Origin: CBDDLJ01 sp965230635
GTDB taxonomy: Bacteria > Pseudomonadota > Gammaproteobacteria > UBA1113
Assembly: GCA_965230635.1 (NCBI GenBank)
Contig: CBDDLJ010000016.1
Coordinates: 62,001 to 126,000, forward strand
Direction of reading: 5' to 3'
Length of the DNA stretch: 64,000 nt
The translations under genes and the position numbers were made by a program. Shown here in pieces: positions 1 to 8,584 of this stretch. A model generated the notes under the pieces. It was not told where the DNA came from. It saw only the letters and a list, made by a program, of their open reading frames with translations, and did not search any database. Position 1 is the stretch's first letter; every line of letters starts with the position of its first letter.

Positions 1-30
1 TAAACTAGACACTATAAATGGAGTATAAGA

Positions 31-792
31 ATGTCAACAACAGACAGGATACAAACATTATTAATTGTTGATGATGATCATGATATCCGTGAATTATTAG
101 CAGAAACGTTAATTAAATACCATTATAATGTATTATGTGCCTGTGATGGCAAAGAAATGTTTTCTCAATTAGAAAAAAACAAAGTAGATTTGATCATTTT
201 AGACATTATGCTTCCTGGAGACGATGGCTTTGCTTTGTGCCGGAAAATTCGAATGCATTCATTAATTCCTATTATCATGTTAACAGCAATTGGTGAAGAA
301 ACAGATCGCATTGTTGGTTTAGAAGTGGGAGCTGATGATTATTTGGCAAAGCCATTTAGTCCACGTGAGTTGGTTGCTCGAATTAAAGCCGTGTTGCGCC
401 GTTCAGGAGAAGGTTTAGCAAACGCTGGCAACACTGTCCAAATTAACAATGCAGCAGAAAAATTGCATTTTGCTAATTGGGTTTTAAATTTAGGCACACG
501 CCGTTTGGTATCGCCTGATGGCTTGGAAATTTCCATGAGTGCTGGCGAATTTAATTTATTAGCTACCTTTTTGCAATATCCAATGCGAGTTCTTAGTCGT
601 GATCATTTATTGGAGTTGACACGTAATAGAACTGCAGGCCCTTATGATCGTAGTATTGATATTCAAGTTAGCCGTATTCGACAAAAAATTGAAAAAAATC
701 ATAAAGATCCTCAAATTATTATTACTGTTAGAGGCGGGGGTTATATGTTAAATGCTCATGTAAAAACTGAAAGGGAAATTCGAAGTGCCTAG
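31..792 (+). CDS. OmpR-family response regulator
   Basis: Cytoplasmic DNA-binding response regulator of 253 residues. The N-terminal receiver domain (about residues 8-125) has the acidic cluster D14-D16, the phospho-acceptor D58 in LDIMLPGDDG, the T85 switch residue and K107 in the LAKPFSP motif. The C-terminal winged helix (about 150-245) has the RDHLLELTRNR and DIQVSRIRQKIE patterns of OmpR-type effector domains. A GGAG sequence lies 7 bases before the ATG. The next gene, a histidine kinase, overlaps its 3' end, so the two should be one operon and a cognate pair. The family is certain; whether this is OmpR itself, or a regulator of secretion genes as PmrA or CpxR are in other Legionellales, cannot be read from the sequence. 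Confidence 0.93.
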   Translation: MSTTDRIQTLLIVDDDHDIRELLAETLIKYHYNVLCACDGKEMFSQLEKNKVDLIILDIMLPGDDGFALCRKIRMHSLIPIIMLTAIGEETDRIVGLEVGADDYLAKPFSPRELVARIKAVLRRSGEGLANAGNTVQINNAAEKLHFANWVLNLGTRRLVSPDGLEISMSAGEFNLLATFLQYPMRVLSRDHLLELTRNRTAGPYDRSIDIQVSRIRQKIEKNHKDPQIIITVRGGGYMLNAHVKTEREIRSA

Positions 793-2062
793 CAAGAAGA
801 ACTCTTCTTTAACACTACAGTGGATGCGAGGAAAATTTTTATTTTTAGTGTTTTGCTTGATGATAATGGTGCATTTTATCATTTTTGTTATTTATTCGAA
901 ACAATATAATAGTGCTGAGTTTAAAGTAAATCGAGATATTATTGCGCGTCAGGTCATTAATTTTATTCAAACGATACATAATACTCCAGCAGCTGAGCAG
1001 GCCAAATTGGTTAAAGCGGTAGATATACCTCATCTCAAAGTCAGTATTGATACTGAGCCAAAAACAGAAACGCAGTTTGAGCAAGTTAGTCTTTGGCATA
1101 TATTAAAAAATATCAGTACACAATCACCAACCATCCAGTTATCCTACCAATTAACAAAAAATCGTTGGTTAAATATTTATGCTGAAATTATACATTCTAC
1201 TTGGGGTTTACAAGGCGTTTTACTCAGCCTTGAATTGATTCTTATTATTGCCATATTAGGAACATATTGGATTGTTCACCGGTTTACTGTACCTCTGAAG
1301 AATTTTGCAGAAGCAGCAGATCGCTTAGGTGTCGATTTAAATACAGAGCCATTACCTATTGCTGGACCAAAAGTGGCTCGTATGGCTGCAAAAGCAATAA
1401 ATAACATGCAAGCGCGGATCCAAGACTTGATTCAGGCACGCACACAAATGTTAGCTGCTATTTCGCATGATTTGCGTACACCGATTACTCGCTTGAAATT
1501 ACGTATGCAATTTATTGACGATAATAAACAATTTGAAAAAATTAGCCATGATCTTGATGAAATGGAAACAATGATTGCAGAAACATTAGCCTTTGTGCGA
1601 GAAGATGATAAAACAGAGAAACGTGTTAATTTAGATCTGGCTTCATTATTATCTGTCCTGTGTGAAAATTATGTGGAAACCGGCCACAATGTGAAATGCA
1701 TTATTCCTGAGCAGCCTATTCCTGTGAATGCGGGTGCTGTTTCTTTACAACGATTATTTGGTAATTTAATCGGAAATGCACTGAAGTATGCTGGTTCGGC
1801 GACGATGAAATTAGTAACAGATAAGCAAGACATTACAGTTACTGTCCGTGATGATGGTCCAGGTATTGCGGAAAATCAATTGAACAAAGTATTTTTGCCA
1901 TTTTATCGTGGTGAGCACTCACGCTCTCGTGAAACCGGCGGCACTGGCTTAGGTTTGGCTGTTGCGCAAGATATTGTAATGGCTCACGGTGGTAGTATTG
2001 AATTAACAAACCATCCTGATGGTGGTTTATTAGTGACAGTGATTTTACCTTTTTTTAATTAA
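785..2062 (+). CDS. EnvZ-type sensor histidine kinase
   Basis: Inner-membrane sensor kinase of 425 residues that should phosphorylate the preceding regulator. Order of parts: a transmembrane helix near residues 15-37, a periplasmic domain of about 100 residues, a second helix near 145-168, a HAMP linker, a HisKA domain with phospho-accepting H228 in ISHDLRTPITRL, and a GHKL ATPase with N-box (NLIGNALKYAG), DDGPGIA and GTGLGLAVA. The start is GTG at 785, overlapping the stop of the upstream gene by 8 bases, which implies translational coupling. The layout matches EnvZ and related kinases. The stimulus is unknown, and the periplasmic part shows no domain I recognise. Confidence 0.9.
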   Translation: MPSKKNSSLTLQWMRGKFLFLVFCLMIMVHFIIFVIYSKQYNSAEFKVNRDIIARQVINFIQTIHNTPAAEQAKLVKAVDIPHLKVSIDTEPKTETQFEQVSLWHILKNISTQSPTIQLSYQLTKNRWLNIYAEIIHSTWGLQGVLLSLELILIIAILGTYWIVHRFTVPLKNFAEAADRLGVDLNTEPLPIAGPKVARMAAKAINNMQARIQDLIQARTQMLAAISHDLRTPITRLKLRMQFIDDNKQFEKISHDLDEMETMIAETLAFVREDDKTEKRVNLDLASLLSVLCENYVETGHNVKCIIPEQPIPVNAGAVSLQRLFGNLIGNALKYAGSATMKLVTDKQDITVTVRDDGPGIAENQLNKVFLPFYRGEHSRSRETGGTGLGLAVAQDIVMAHGGSIELTNHPDGGLLVTVILPFFN

Positions 2063-2081
2063 TTTAAGATTGGCTTTTCTT

Positions 2082-2100
2082 AAGCAAATAATGCTTTTTT
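2082..2100 (+). terminator. weak rho-independent terminator after the kinase gene
   Basis: A 5-bp stem AAGCA/TGCTT with loop AATAA is followed by a short T run, 20 bases after the kinase stop. The stem is short, so this is a modest candidate. The rest of the gap to 2427 is very AT-rich and shows no gene I can support; the convergent giant gene ends at 2428. Confidence 0.35.
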
Positions 2101-2427
2101 AAAATTAAAAAATTTTGTGTCAGGCGGAACATTAGTAAATTTTTATATAAAAAGTATAAAGTATCGTTAACATTTGAGATTTTCTGGGTAGAGTTTTTTA
2201 AATTAGTCTATTTTTATACTTTATTTCAAGTTGTCGTTGCCAGCAATAAAACGTTTCTCGAAAAATGCCAAAATAGCAGTATGCTTTACTTGTATTGTTA
2301 GTTTCTTGACTATGCTGCAGGATGTGTATTTTTTCTCGTATATTAATTCTTATTTGATTTTTCTTATATAAAACTTCCAGATTAAAAAATATTTATTTTA
2401 GCAAAAATGTCAATTTAAGTCCAATTT

Positions 2428-5400
2428 TCAAAAAATGTAGCATTTGGATTTCGCTTTCGAATTTTCATCCATTAACAAGGAATACTCATTCACAGAAGTA
2501 TTAACTGAAAAGGGCTGGTTTTTTGCATGTGTTTCGGCACTTACAATGTCTATTCCTTCTTCATCAGTCTGATCATGGTCTACATATACTTCTTCTAAAC
2601 GTTCTTGATCTGTATTATTAACTTGATCTGTGTTATTAAATTTATTACTAAATTCCTCTGAAGATAGCCAAATAGTTATTTGATGGGGGCAATCATGATC
2701 TTTCATAATAACCTCATCATAATGAAATTTTAAATTTCTATTTAAATTCCCATTGTTTAATTTGCTTTTACATTGGTTATATGCATCTTCTTCTCTTTCT
2801 GAGATGGGAACTAGCTCCTGGTAATATTTTTTATATTTATAAAATAAATATAAAGGCTCATTTTCTGATTCTTTTGCTTTTTTATTAAAAATAAAAACTG
2901 GTTTAGATGATTCCTCTGGAATAATTATAATAGTTCGTTCTAATATAGTTGCTAGTGCGTAAATTTCTAGTGCATCTGCCCATGTGTCATTTTTATTTGC
3001 TTCTGTTATGTAATTATTAAAGCTTTGTTCAGTTCCTCCCCAAAAATTCTCTAATAAAATTTCTCTATGCTCTTTCAAATAATTTATAGTCTTATTATGG
3101 TAAGTCGTATTATCAGTTGTATTTACTGCCCGGTATAAGCACTTTCCAAACACTCTGTTATCATGCAGTTTAAGGTATCTAGAAAGACTTTTTCCTTCTA
3201 AACTCAATATACATTGATGCTCATTTCTGGCCATAGCAATATTACACCCTCCTATGAGGTTTTCTTGACCCTGAATAATTTTCTTTGCTGCTTCAATAAC
3301 CCAAGGGCCACAATTATAACTATCATTCTGTACAGGTTCTCCAGATCCGATAGGAGTCGGTGTGATCTCAGGATAGAGATTTTCGTCAGACAATGCATTT
3401 GTAATATCTTCTGGTATATCGTTACCTAGGGGATCAAAGTAAGAAACTTCTGGCAATTGATCTGTATTTCCTTGATAAATAATATAAAGCAAAGTCCAAT
3501 GATTATTATTTAAGTTTACAGGTATTAGCACTTTATTTTTATTAGTGTGGCTTTGTGTTATTTCTTGATAACGTTTTTTATGGAATTCAATAAGCTTTGT
3601 TCTTAAAAAATTATTATTTTCGTAATTTGTTCCTAGTACTGCATCAAGAATTGTTACTTCTTGGTTTTTACTTATATAATATTGCAGCAGCAAGTTCATT
3701 TCTTCATCCTCATACCAATGATTGTCATTGCTTGAATTTGCATTACATCTTACATTCTCTGCGGAGTTGGTTTCATTAGCGGTTAAACTGTTTCTAGTGC
3801 TGGTTTCTTTAGATTGAGCATTTTTATAATTTTTAAAAAAATTTTCTGGGGGCTCTCCTTTGTATATGCTTTTGTTATTATTCCAAAATTCCCTTATTTT
3901 TATTGCGTGAACTTTACGACCAATTATTTTCTTTTGGTTTTCTTCACCTTTGTCTAACAAAGGCCATGTTGCATGTTCGTATAGTGATTCCAATAGGTCA
4001 ATAGAGTCTTCATGGATTGTTGCTTTTTCTCTTAATAATTTACGTCCCTTACTAAAAGTTTCTGTCGCTTCCTTAAATTTTTTACTTTTATATAATAGTA
4101 CTCCAAATCGATCAGTTTGCTTTGCTAAATCAATGTAAATGCCTCTGGTATCTTTTAAGATGCTTTTTACGAAATTAGGTAAAGTAATTATGTTTGCAAT
4201 AAAAAATCCCAAAAGGGTTGAGAGACATAAAAACAGAATATTTTTTAGGATGTGACTGGGAAATTTCTTGTATGCGAAAATACCAAAGAAAAATATGGCA
4301 AGGATAGGAATTAAGAAAGTAGAATATGGACGAAAGTCAAAGTGGCCATTATAATCCAAAGACACATCATGGCAACAAAACCTACAGTAATCATTTTTAG
4401 CACAACGACTGGCTAAAAATATCTGCAATCCTCCTCCTAGTAGTAGGCAGCCATTAAGGATTAGCATCCATGTGAAAAACCATATAAGATTTTCAGAATT
4501 CATATCTACTTCCTCTTCTAGGAAAACAACAGTACCTGAAAATGCAACAAGAAGAATCATAATAATAATAGTAGATAAGCATATTTTGACTTTTTTATTA
4601 TCACTTAGTATCATGCTAAGTGTTTCCTCACCAACAAAAAGCCCATCTTTGTTTGTTAAACTGATGGCTTGAATGCCATGGCTAAGTAATTTATTAAGTT
4701 CAGTTATGTTTTTTGGTTCATCTTTATTTTTATCAGGGGCTATTTTTTGAATGACAATCTTAACAATTTTTCTAATAATTTTTATTTTCTTTCTGTAGTA
4801 ACGATCAATTGTATTTTTGTCTGAGCTATTTGTTTTTACAATAAAATCTCGTATGAACATCTGCAACAATGGGTGCATGCTTATTGCATAATTATCATTT
4901 GAGCTATTGTTTCTTGATAAAAAAGAGCAGCTATGAAGAAGTGCAAGTGCATTAGTGATTTTATTTCTTTTGTTTTCCTTATTTATATTCATACATTCAA
5001 GCAAAAAATTTTTTTCAATACAGCTTGGCTCAAGATAAGAACAATACCCTAAAATACGTTTTGCATATTTTTTATCAACCAAGCTTTCTAGCGAGAGCTG
5101 CCAGGCTGCAAATATATGTTTATGTTCTTCTGAAACATCTCTTTTCATCTCGTTAAATTGCTTTAGAAATTCCTCCTCATTGCTTTGGAGTCTATTTATA
5201 TAATCTTTTATTGTTGTTTCACGGTCATTGTTGCACAAATAATGTATTGCGTGTATAATGGCTTCATGGAGCCCCCCCAGCGCAGAAATTAATTTTTTAA
5301 TATGTTCATTTGATATCTTATTTTCTCTTCTTTCAGGAACATTCAATTTATTTTTTATGTGTTTGATGATTTCTTCTGATTCCGAAGATTCCTCTATGTT

Positions 5401-8001
5401 GATCGAAGTTAACTCTATACTGACTATCTTGTTGACATTCCTATAATTAGGATTACTTATAGTAGGGTTGTGACAAGTTGTAATAATATAATGTATATAT
5501 CTTTCTTTGTCAGATGGGAATTTTGATATTGAGAATTCTTTTAATTGTTCAGGAGTTGCGTCATCAATAACTAGTAATACTCGTTCTTTTTTAATAAGTT
5601 CATCATTAACAGCCCTTATCTTATCATGTTCATCTGATTGCTTTTTATCCTCTATTTTAAAATCGTCAAGCAAGTGTTCATAACTTTTCATTTTTGTCTT
5701 TGCATTTATCCATGCAATATAATCGTAAGTCAATCTTTCTTCACCATCGGGAAATAATCTTTTTTCTCTATTGTTTCTATGGATGAATGTTTTAATTAAA
5801 GTTGTTTTACCAATCCCACTTAATCCATTAATTTCTATAAGAGGAGGTGATGAATTTCCAAAAACAGACTCTTGCCAGGCCTTATTCATATTATCAATAA
5901 GTTTATTCATATCGTCCTTTCGACCAAAAAACATATTGCGATTCATCTCTTCCGGTATGAAGCCTCCTAAGTTATCTTTACTATTATCAGCATTAGCCTC
6001 TTTTCCTAATGCTTTAGGTCTCCAGTATTTTAATGCATCTAATAAGCGAATCTCTCTTGTATTCGTATGCCTAGACATTGCTTCTTGCAGAAAATAATAC
6101 CAATCTATTTCTGAAAATTGAGGCGATTGTTTTCTTTTTCTCTCTTTACAATATTCTTTCCAGAAAACTTTTAACAAATATGCATGAATGGGTATGCGCG
6201 TTATTTCCCATAGATCTTTGTTCTGTTGTAACTCTTTAATAAAATCATTGGTTTTATCGGAATTGCCCAGGATTTTTTTAAAAAACTTTGGCACATCGTC
6301 ATCTGAAAATCCTTTGATCTCTATTAAACCATCATACTGTATCCGCACTAACTTACCTGCCTCAAGAGGTCGTGTTAATACCAATTTTTTAAATGGTAAC
6401 TGAAACAGTTGTTTTAGCAAATCACACCAATACTTTTTCTTGGAGATTGGTAGCTCATCTAGTCCATCTAATAGGAGTAAGCATTTTGTAGAGGAACGTT
6501 CAAGATTTTGTAATAGTAATTTCACTTCGTCATGCTGTATTCTTAAAGAGCCAAAGCAGTAACGGTGTAATAAATTTATGATAGCATCAAGGCCAGACCC
6601 TAACTTCTCCATAGAGCTCAAATCACAACACCGTACAATTAATACTGCGTTAAAAGTTGACCATAATCCCGTTTCACTTTTCTGCTGTTTAGAAGATGCC
6701 CATTGATATGCTAAATATTCAGCCAGTGTGGTTTTTCCGACACCTGCAACCCCGGATACCACGATGGTATCCACCGATTGTAAAGGTTCTCCATTGCTGT
6801 TTTGATACATTGAGGGTTGAAACAAATCATCTAGTTTAATCTTTTGATGAGATGGAGAGGTAGTCTCTTGTCTGTAGGTATTCATTATCATTTGAAGATT
6901 CATAAAATGATCTGCAAGTGAAAAGTACTCTTCACTAAATAGCTGCCTTTTTACAAATTTTTCTTTGGTATAATGCGATACCATCTCAGTCTGCCAATCA
7001 TGCCATAATCGTTTTAGCTTTGTACAATCGAGGGCTTTCTTAAATTGCTCGTATAATGCTTCATTCTTCGAGGCGATATCATCTGCTGTTTCTTCATTGC
7101 TATCTTTATGCATGAGTTCAGCTCCCGGCACTAATAACGCATTGAATACAGCGGCATAATCAGCTAATGTACTTCCCTCGTTCAGCTGCGGAGCCGCTGC
7201 TGCACAATGTAATGGGGTGCGTTTATCATTATTTAATGCATTTACACTAACCTCCTCTTGTTTTAGTAATAGCTTAACAACTTCTGTATTAGCGCACTCT
7301 GCTGCTAAGTGTAATAATGTATTTCTTTTACTATCTGTTCGCACCCATTCTTTTTTTGTTTCTTCAAATAAATATTCAAACACGTCTTTATCAGCAAAAC
7401 ACGCCGCTTTATGCAGGGGCAAGTGGAAGTTCGGTGTCCGAGCCCTAAGTGCCTGTGGCCATTTTTTAATAAACTGCTGATATAGTGATAGATCTGTAAT
7501 CCCTGAGCAACACAATAGGTGTAGCACGGTATCACGCTCAATCTCAATAATGTCGTCATTGGCTTCTTTATTTATTTGTCGTGTAATGTAAGCTTGGTGC
7601 GATTCACTACAACGGATTAAATAATGCATTAATAATTTTTGTTTGTAGTGTAATGCTACATCGATCCACGTATCATCCTCCTTTAACTCTAATGGCTGAT
7701 TAAATTTACCTTGCGTTGACTGAAAAAAAATTTTTTTGCTATTGCAAGGAGCCTGATTTAGGAGTTCTATTAAGTTTTTTTGATAAAATCGCAGTGTATG
7801 ATGAGTATCTCGCTTGGAATACTTCTTTTTGTAACTATAGAGCAGTACATAAGTAAATACTGCATGAATAACATGTTTTTTCTCTTTGCAAGTTTTAGCA
7901 ATAGAAACAAGGATATTTACATCATCTTGCAATAAATACGTATTTTCTAAAGTATCTAAAAACGTTATCAATACAGATAATTCAGGTAGCTTAAAGGACA
8001 T
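2428..8001 (-). CDS. giant Ank-NACHT-NB-ARC-TM-Ulp1-OTU effector-like protein
   Basis: A 1857-residue frame with eukaryotic-type domains; probably a Dot/Icm substrate acting in the host (inference). Numbering is from the ATG at 8001. Residues about 155-325 carry ankyrin repeats (TVLHLL, LPLHKAACF, TLLHLAAE, TPLHCAAA). About 415-600 is a NACHT-like NTPase with P-loop GVAGVGKTT and Walker B LLLLDGLDELP. About 700-1000 is an NB-ARC-like module with FFGRKDD, P-loop GLSGIGKTT and VLLVIDDA. Four hydrophobic helices lie at about 1138-1275, then a TPR-like stretch. About 1440-1575 is a C48/Ulp1-like protease with H1501 (NNNHWTLL), D1523 (YFDPLG), Q1558 and C1564 (QNDSYNCGPW). About 1610-1735 is OTU-like, with C1621 but a Tyr where the His is expected. 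The protein ends in CYIF, a possible CaaX box. The ATG at 8001 has no Shine-Dalgarno; the true start is probably at 8438 across a frameshift. Confidence 0.8.
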   Translation of the reverse strand: MSFKLPELSVLITFLDTLENTYLLQDDVNILVSIAKTCKEKKHVIHAVFTYVLLYSYKKKYSKRDTHHTLRFYQKNLIELLNQAPCNSKKIFFQSTQGKFNQPLELKEDDTWIDVALHYKQKLLMHYLIRCSESHQAYITRQINKEANDDIIEIERDTVLHLLCCSGITDLSLYQQFIKKWPQALRARTPNFHLPLHKAACFADKDVFEYLFEETKKEWVRTDSKRNTLLHLAAECANTEVVKLLLKQEEVSVNALNNDKRTPLHCAAAAPQLNEGSTLADYAAVFNALLVPGAELMHKDSNEETADDIASKNEALYEQFKKALDCTKLKRLWHDWQTEMVSHYTKEKFVKRQLFSEEYFSLADHFMNLQMIMNTYRQETTSPSHQKIKLDDLFQPSMYQNSNGEPLQSVDTIVVSGVAGVGKTTLAEYLAYQWASSKQQKSETGLWSTFNAVLIVRCCDLSSMEKLGSGLDAIINLLHRYCFGSLRIQHDEVKLLLQNLERSSTKCLLLLDGLDELPISKKKYWCDLLKQLFQLPFKKLVLTRPLEAGKLVRIQYDGLIEIKGFSDDDVPKFFKKILGNSDKTNDFIKELQQNKDLWEITRIPIHAYLLKVFWKEYCKERKRKQSPQFSEIDWYYFLQEAMSRHTNTREIRLLDALKYWRPKALGKEANADNSKDNLGGFIPEEMNRNMFFGRKDDMNKLIDNMNKAWQESVFGNSSPPLIEINGLSGIGKTTLIKTFIHRNNREKRLFPDGEERLTYDYIAWINAKTKMKSYEHLLDDFKIEDKKQSDEHDKIRAVNDELIKKERVLLVIDDATPEQLKEFSISKFPSDKERYIHYIITTCHNPTISNPNYRNVNKIVSIELTSINIEESSESEEIIKHIKNKLNVPERRENKISNEHIKKLISALGGLHEAIIHAIHYLCNNDRETTIKDYINRLQSNEEEFLKQFNEMKRDVSEEHKHIFAAWQLSLESLVDKKYAKRILGYCSYLEPSCIEKNFLLECMNINKENKRNKITNALALLHSCSFLSRNNSSNDNYAISMHPLLQMFIRDFIVKTNSSDKNTIDRYYRKKIKIIRKIVKIVIQKIAPDKNKDEPKNITELNKLLSHGIQAISLTNKDGLFVGEETLSMILSDNKKVKICLSTIIIMILLVAFSGTVVFLEEEVDMNSENLIWFFTWMLILNGCLLLGGGLQIFLASRCAKNDYCRFCCHDVSLDYNGHFDFRPYSTFLIPILAIFFFGIFAYKKFPSHILKNILFLCLSTLLGFFIANIITLPNFVKSILKDTRGIYIDLAKQTDRFGVLLYKSKKFKEATETFSKGRKLLREKATIHEDSIDLLESLYEHATWPLLDKGEENQKKIIGRKVHAIKIREFWNNNKSIYKGEPPENFFKNYKNAQSKETSTRNSLTANETNSAENVRCNANSSNDNHWYEDEEMNLLLQYYISKNQEVTILDAVLGTNYENNNFLRTKLIEFHKKRYQEITQSHTNKNKVLIPVNLNNNHWTLLYIIYQGNTDQLPEVSYFDPLGNDIPEDITNALSDENLYPEITPTPIGSGEPVQNDSYNCGPWVIEAAKKIIQGQENLIGGCNIAMARNEHQCILSLEGKSLSRYLKLHDNRVFGKCLYRAVNTTDNTTYHNKTINYLKEHREILLENFWGGTEQSFNNYITEANKNDTWADALEIYALATILERTIIIIPEESSKPVFIFNKKAKESENEPLYLFYKYKKYYQELVPISEREEDAYNQCKSKLNNGNLNRNLKFHYDEVIMKDHDCPHQITIWLSSEEFSNKFNNTDQVNNTDQERLEEVYVDHDQTDEEGIDIVSAETHAKNQPFSVNTSVNEYSLLMDENSKAKSKCYIF

Positions 8002-8213
8002 GTCTTTTGTAGAATCGTTTGTAGAAAATTTAAAAGAGTCTCTTATTTTGAAATTAATTTCGATTTGCCCATGCTGATGAGCTTCTACAGTATTAGGTAG
8101 TGAAAAAGTAATCGGTAAATTTGATGTTTCCCCACGATTATCGATACTTTCATGGTTAAAGGTTGTTGTTTGAGGTTTTTTTTGAGGCCCTACCGTTTCC
8201 TTTGGTAGGGCAG

Positions 8214-8438
8214 TTACTTTTTTCCAGGCGATGAGAAAACAGGTAACGCATGCGCTGATGCGCTATCAGCACTTTCGTCTGGCATCGTTGTATTATGGAT
8301 TTGACGGTTCAACACATTTGTCGAGGCTTTTGCAGGCAATGCGTTTTTCTCCTTCGCCAATTTCTGATGGATTTTGCTGGTACTGTCGATTAATTTAATA
8401 TCTTCTATGACGTTTCCTTTTTCTGCAGTGTTTGGCAT
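8214..8438 (-). pseudogene. 5' end of the giant effector gene, cut off by a frameshift
   Basis: A 74-residue frame starting at ATG 8438, preceded by a strong AGGAGG-like/GAGG ribosome-binding region, which the downstream 1857-residue frame lacks. It stops at 8214-8216, just after six A on the coding strand (T run 8218-8223). With one more A, the frame would read through 72 stop-free codons (8217-8002) into the giant protein, giving about 2003 residues. Both joined parts are hydrophilic and Pro/Ser/Thr-rich, as expected for a disordered N-terminus. I therefore read this as the authentic start of the giant gene and not as a separate small gene. Whether the slip is a real mutation, a sequencing error or a site of slippage is open. 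Confidence 0.65.
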
Positions 8439-8533
8439 GACCTCAATCCTCCCTATCTTAATATATTCTAGTCAATAAAAATACTATTCTAAAGCCAATA
8501 GTACTCGGTTCTCGTATTGATAACGAAATGACG

Positions 8534-8569
8534 ATTCTATAGTAACATAGAATAAAATACTTTTGTCAA
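8534..8569 (-). promoter_or_regulatory. candidate promoter with inverted repeat upstream of the giant gene
   Basis: On the minus strand a perfect -35 hexamer TTGACA (8564-8569) precedes a 7-bp inverted repeat ATTCTAT-N6-ATAGAAT (8534-8553). The repeat covers the place where the -10 box would lie; the best -10 is the weak TACTAT at a long 19-bp spacing. An inverted repeat in this position could be an operator. The element lies about 100 bases before the start at 8438 and 8 bases from the target duplication of the neighbouring IS. Moderate to low confidence. Confidence 0.3.
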
Positions 8570-8584
8570 GTAGAGTCTTCCAAT

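Noticed and set aside
5258..6097. Plus-strand frames within the giant effector gene
   Set aside because: They are opposite a clear multidomain coding frame and have no recognisable content.
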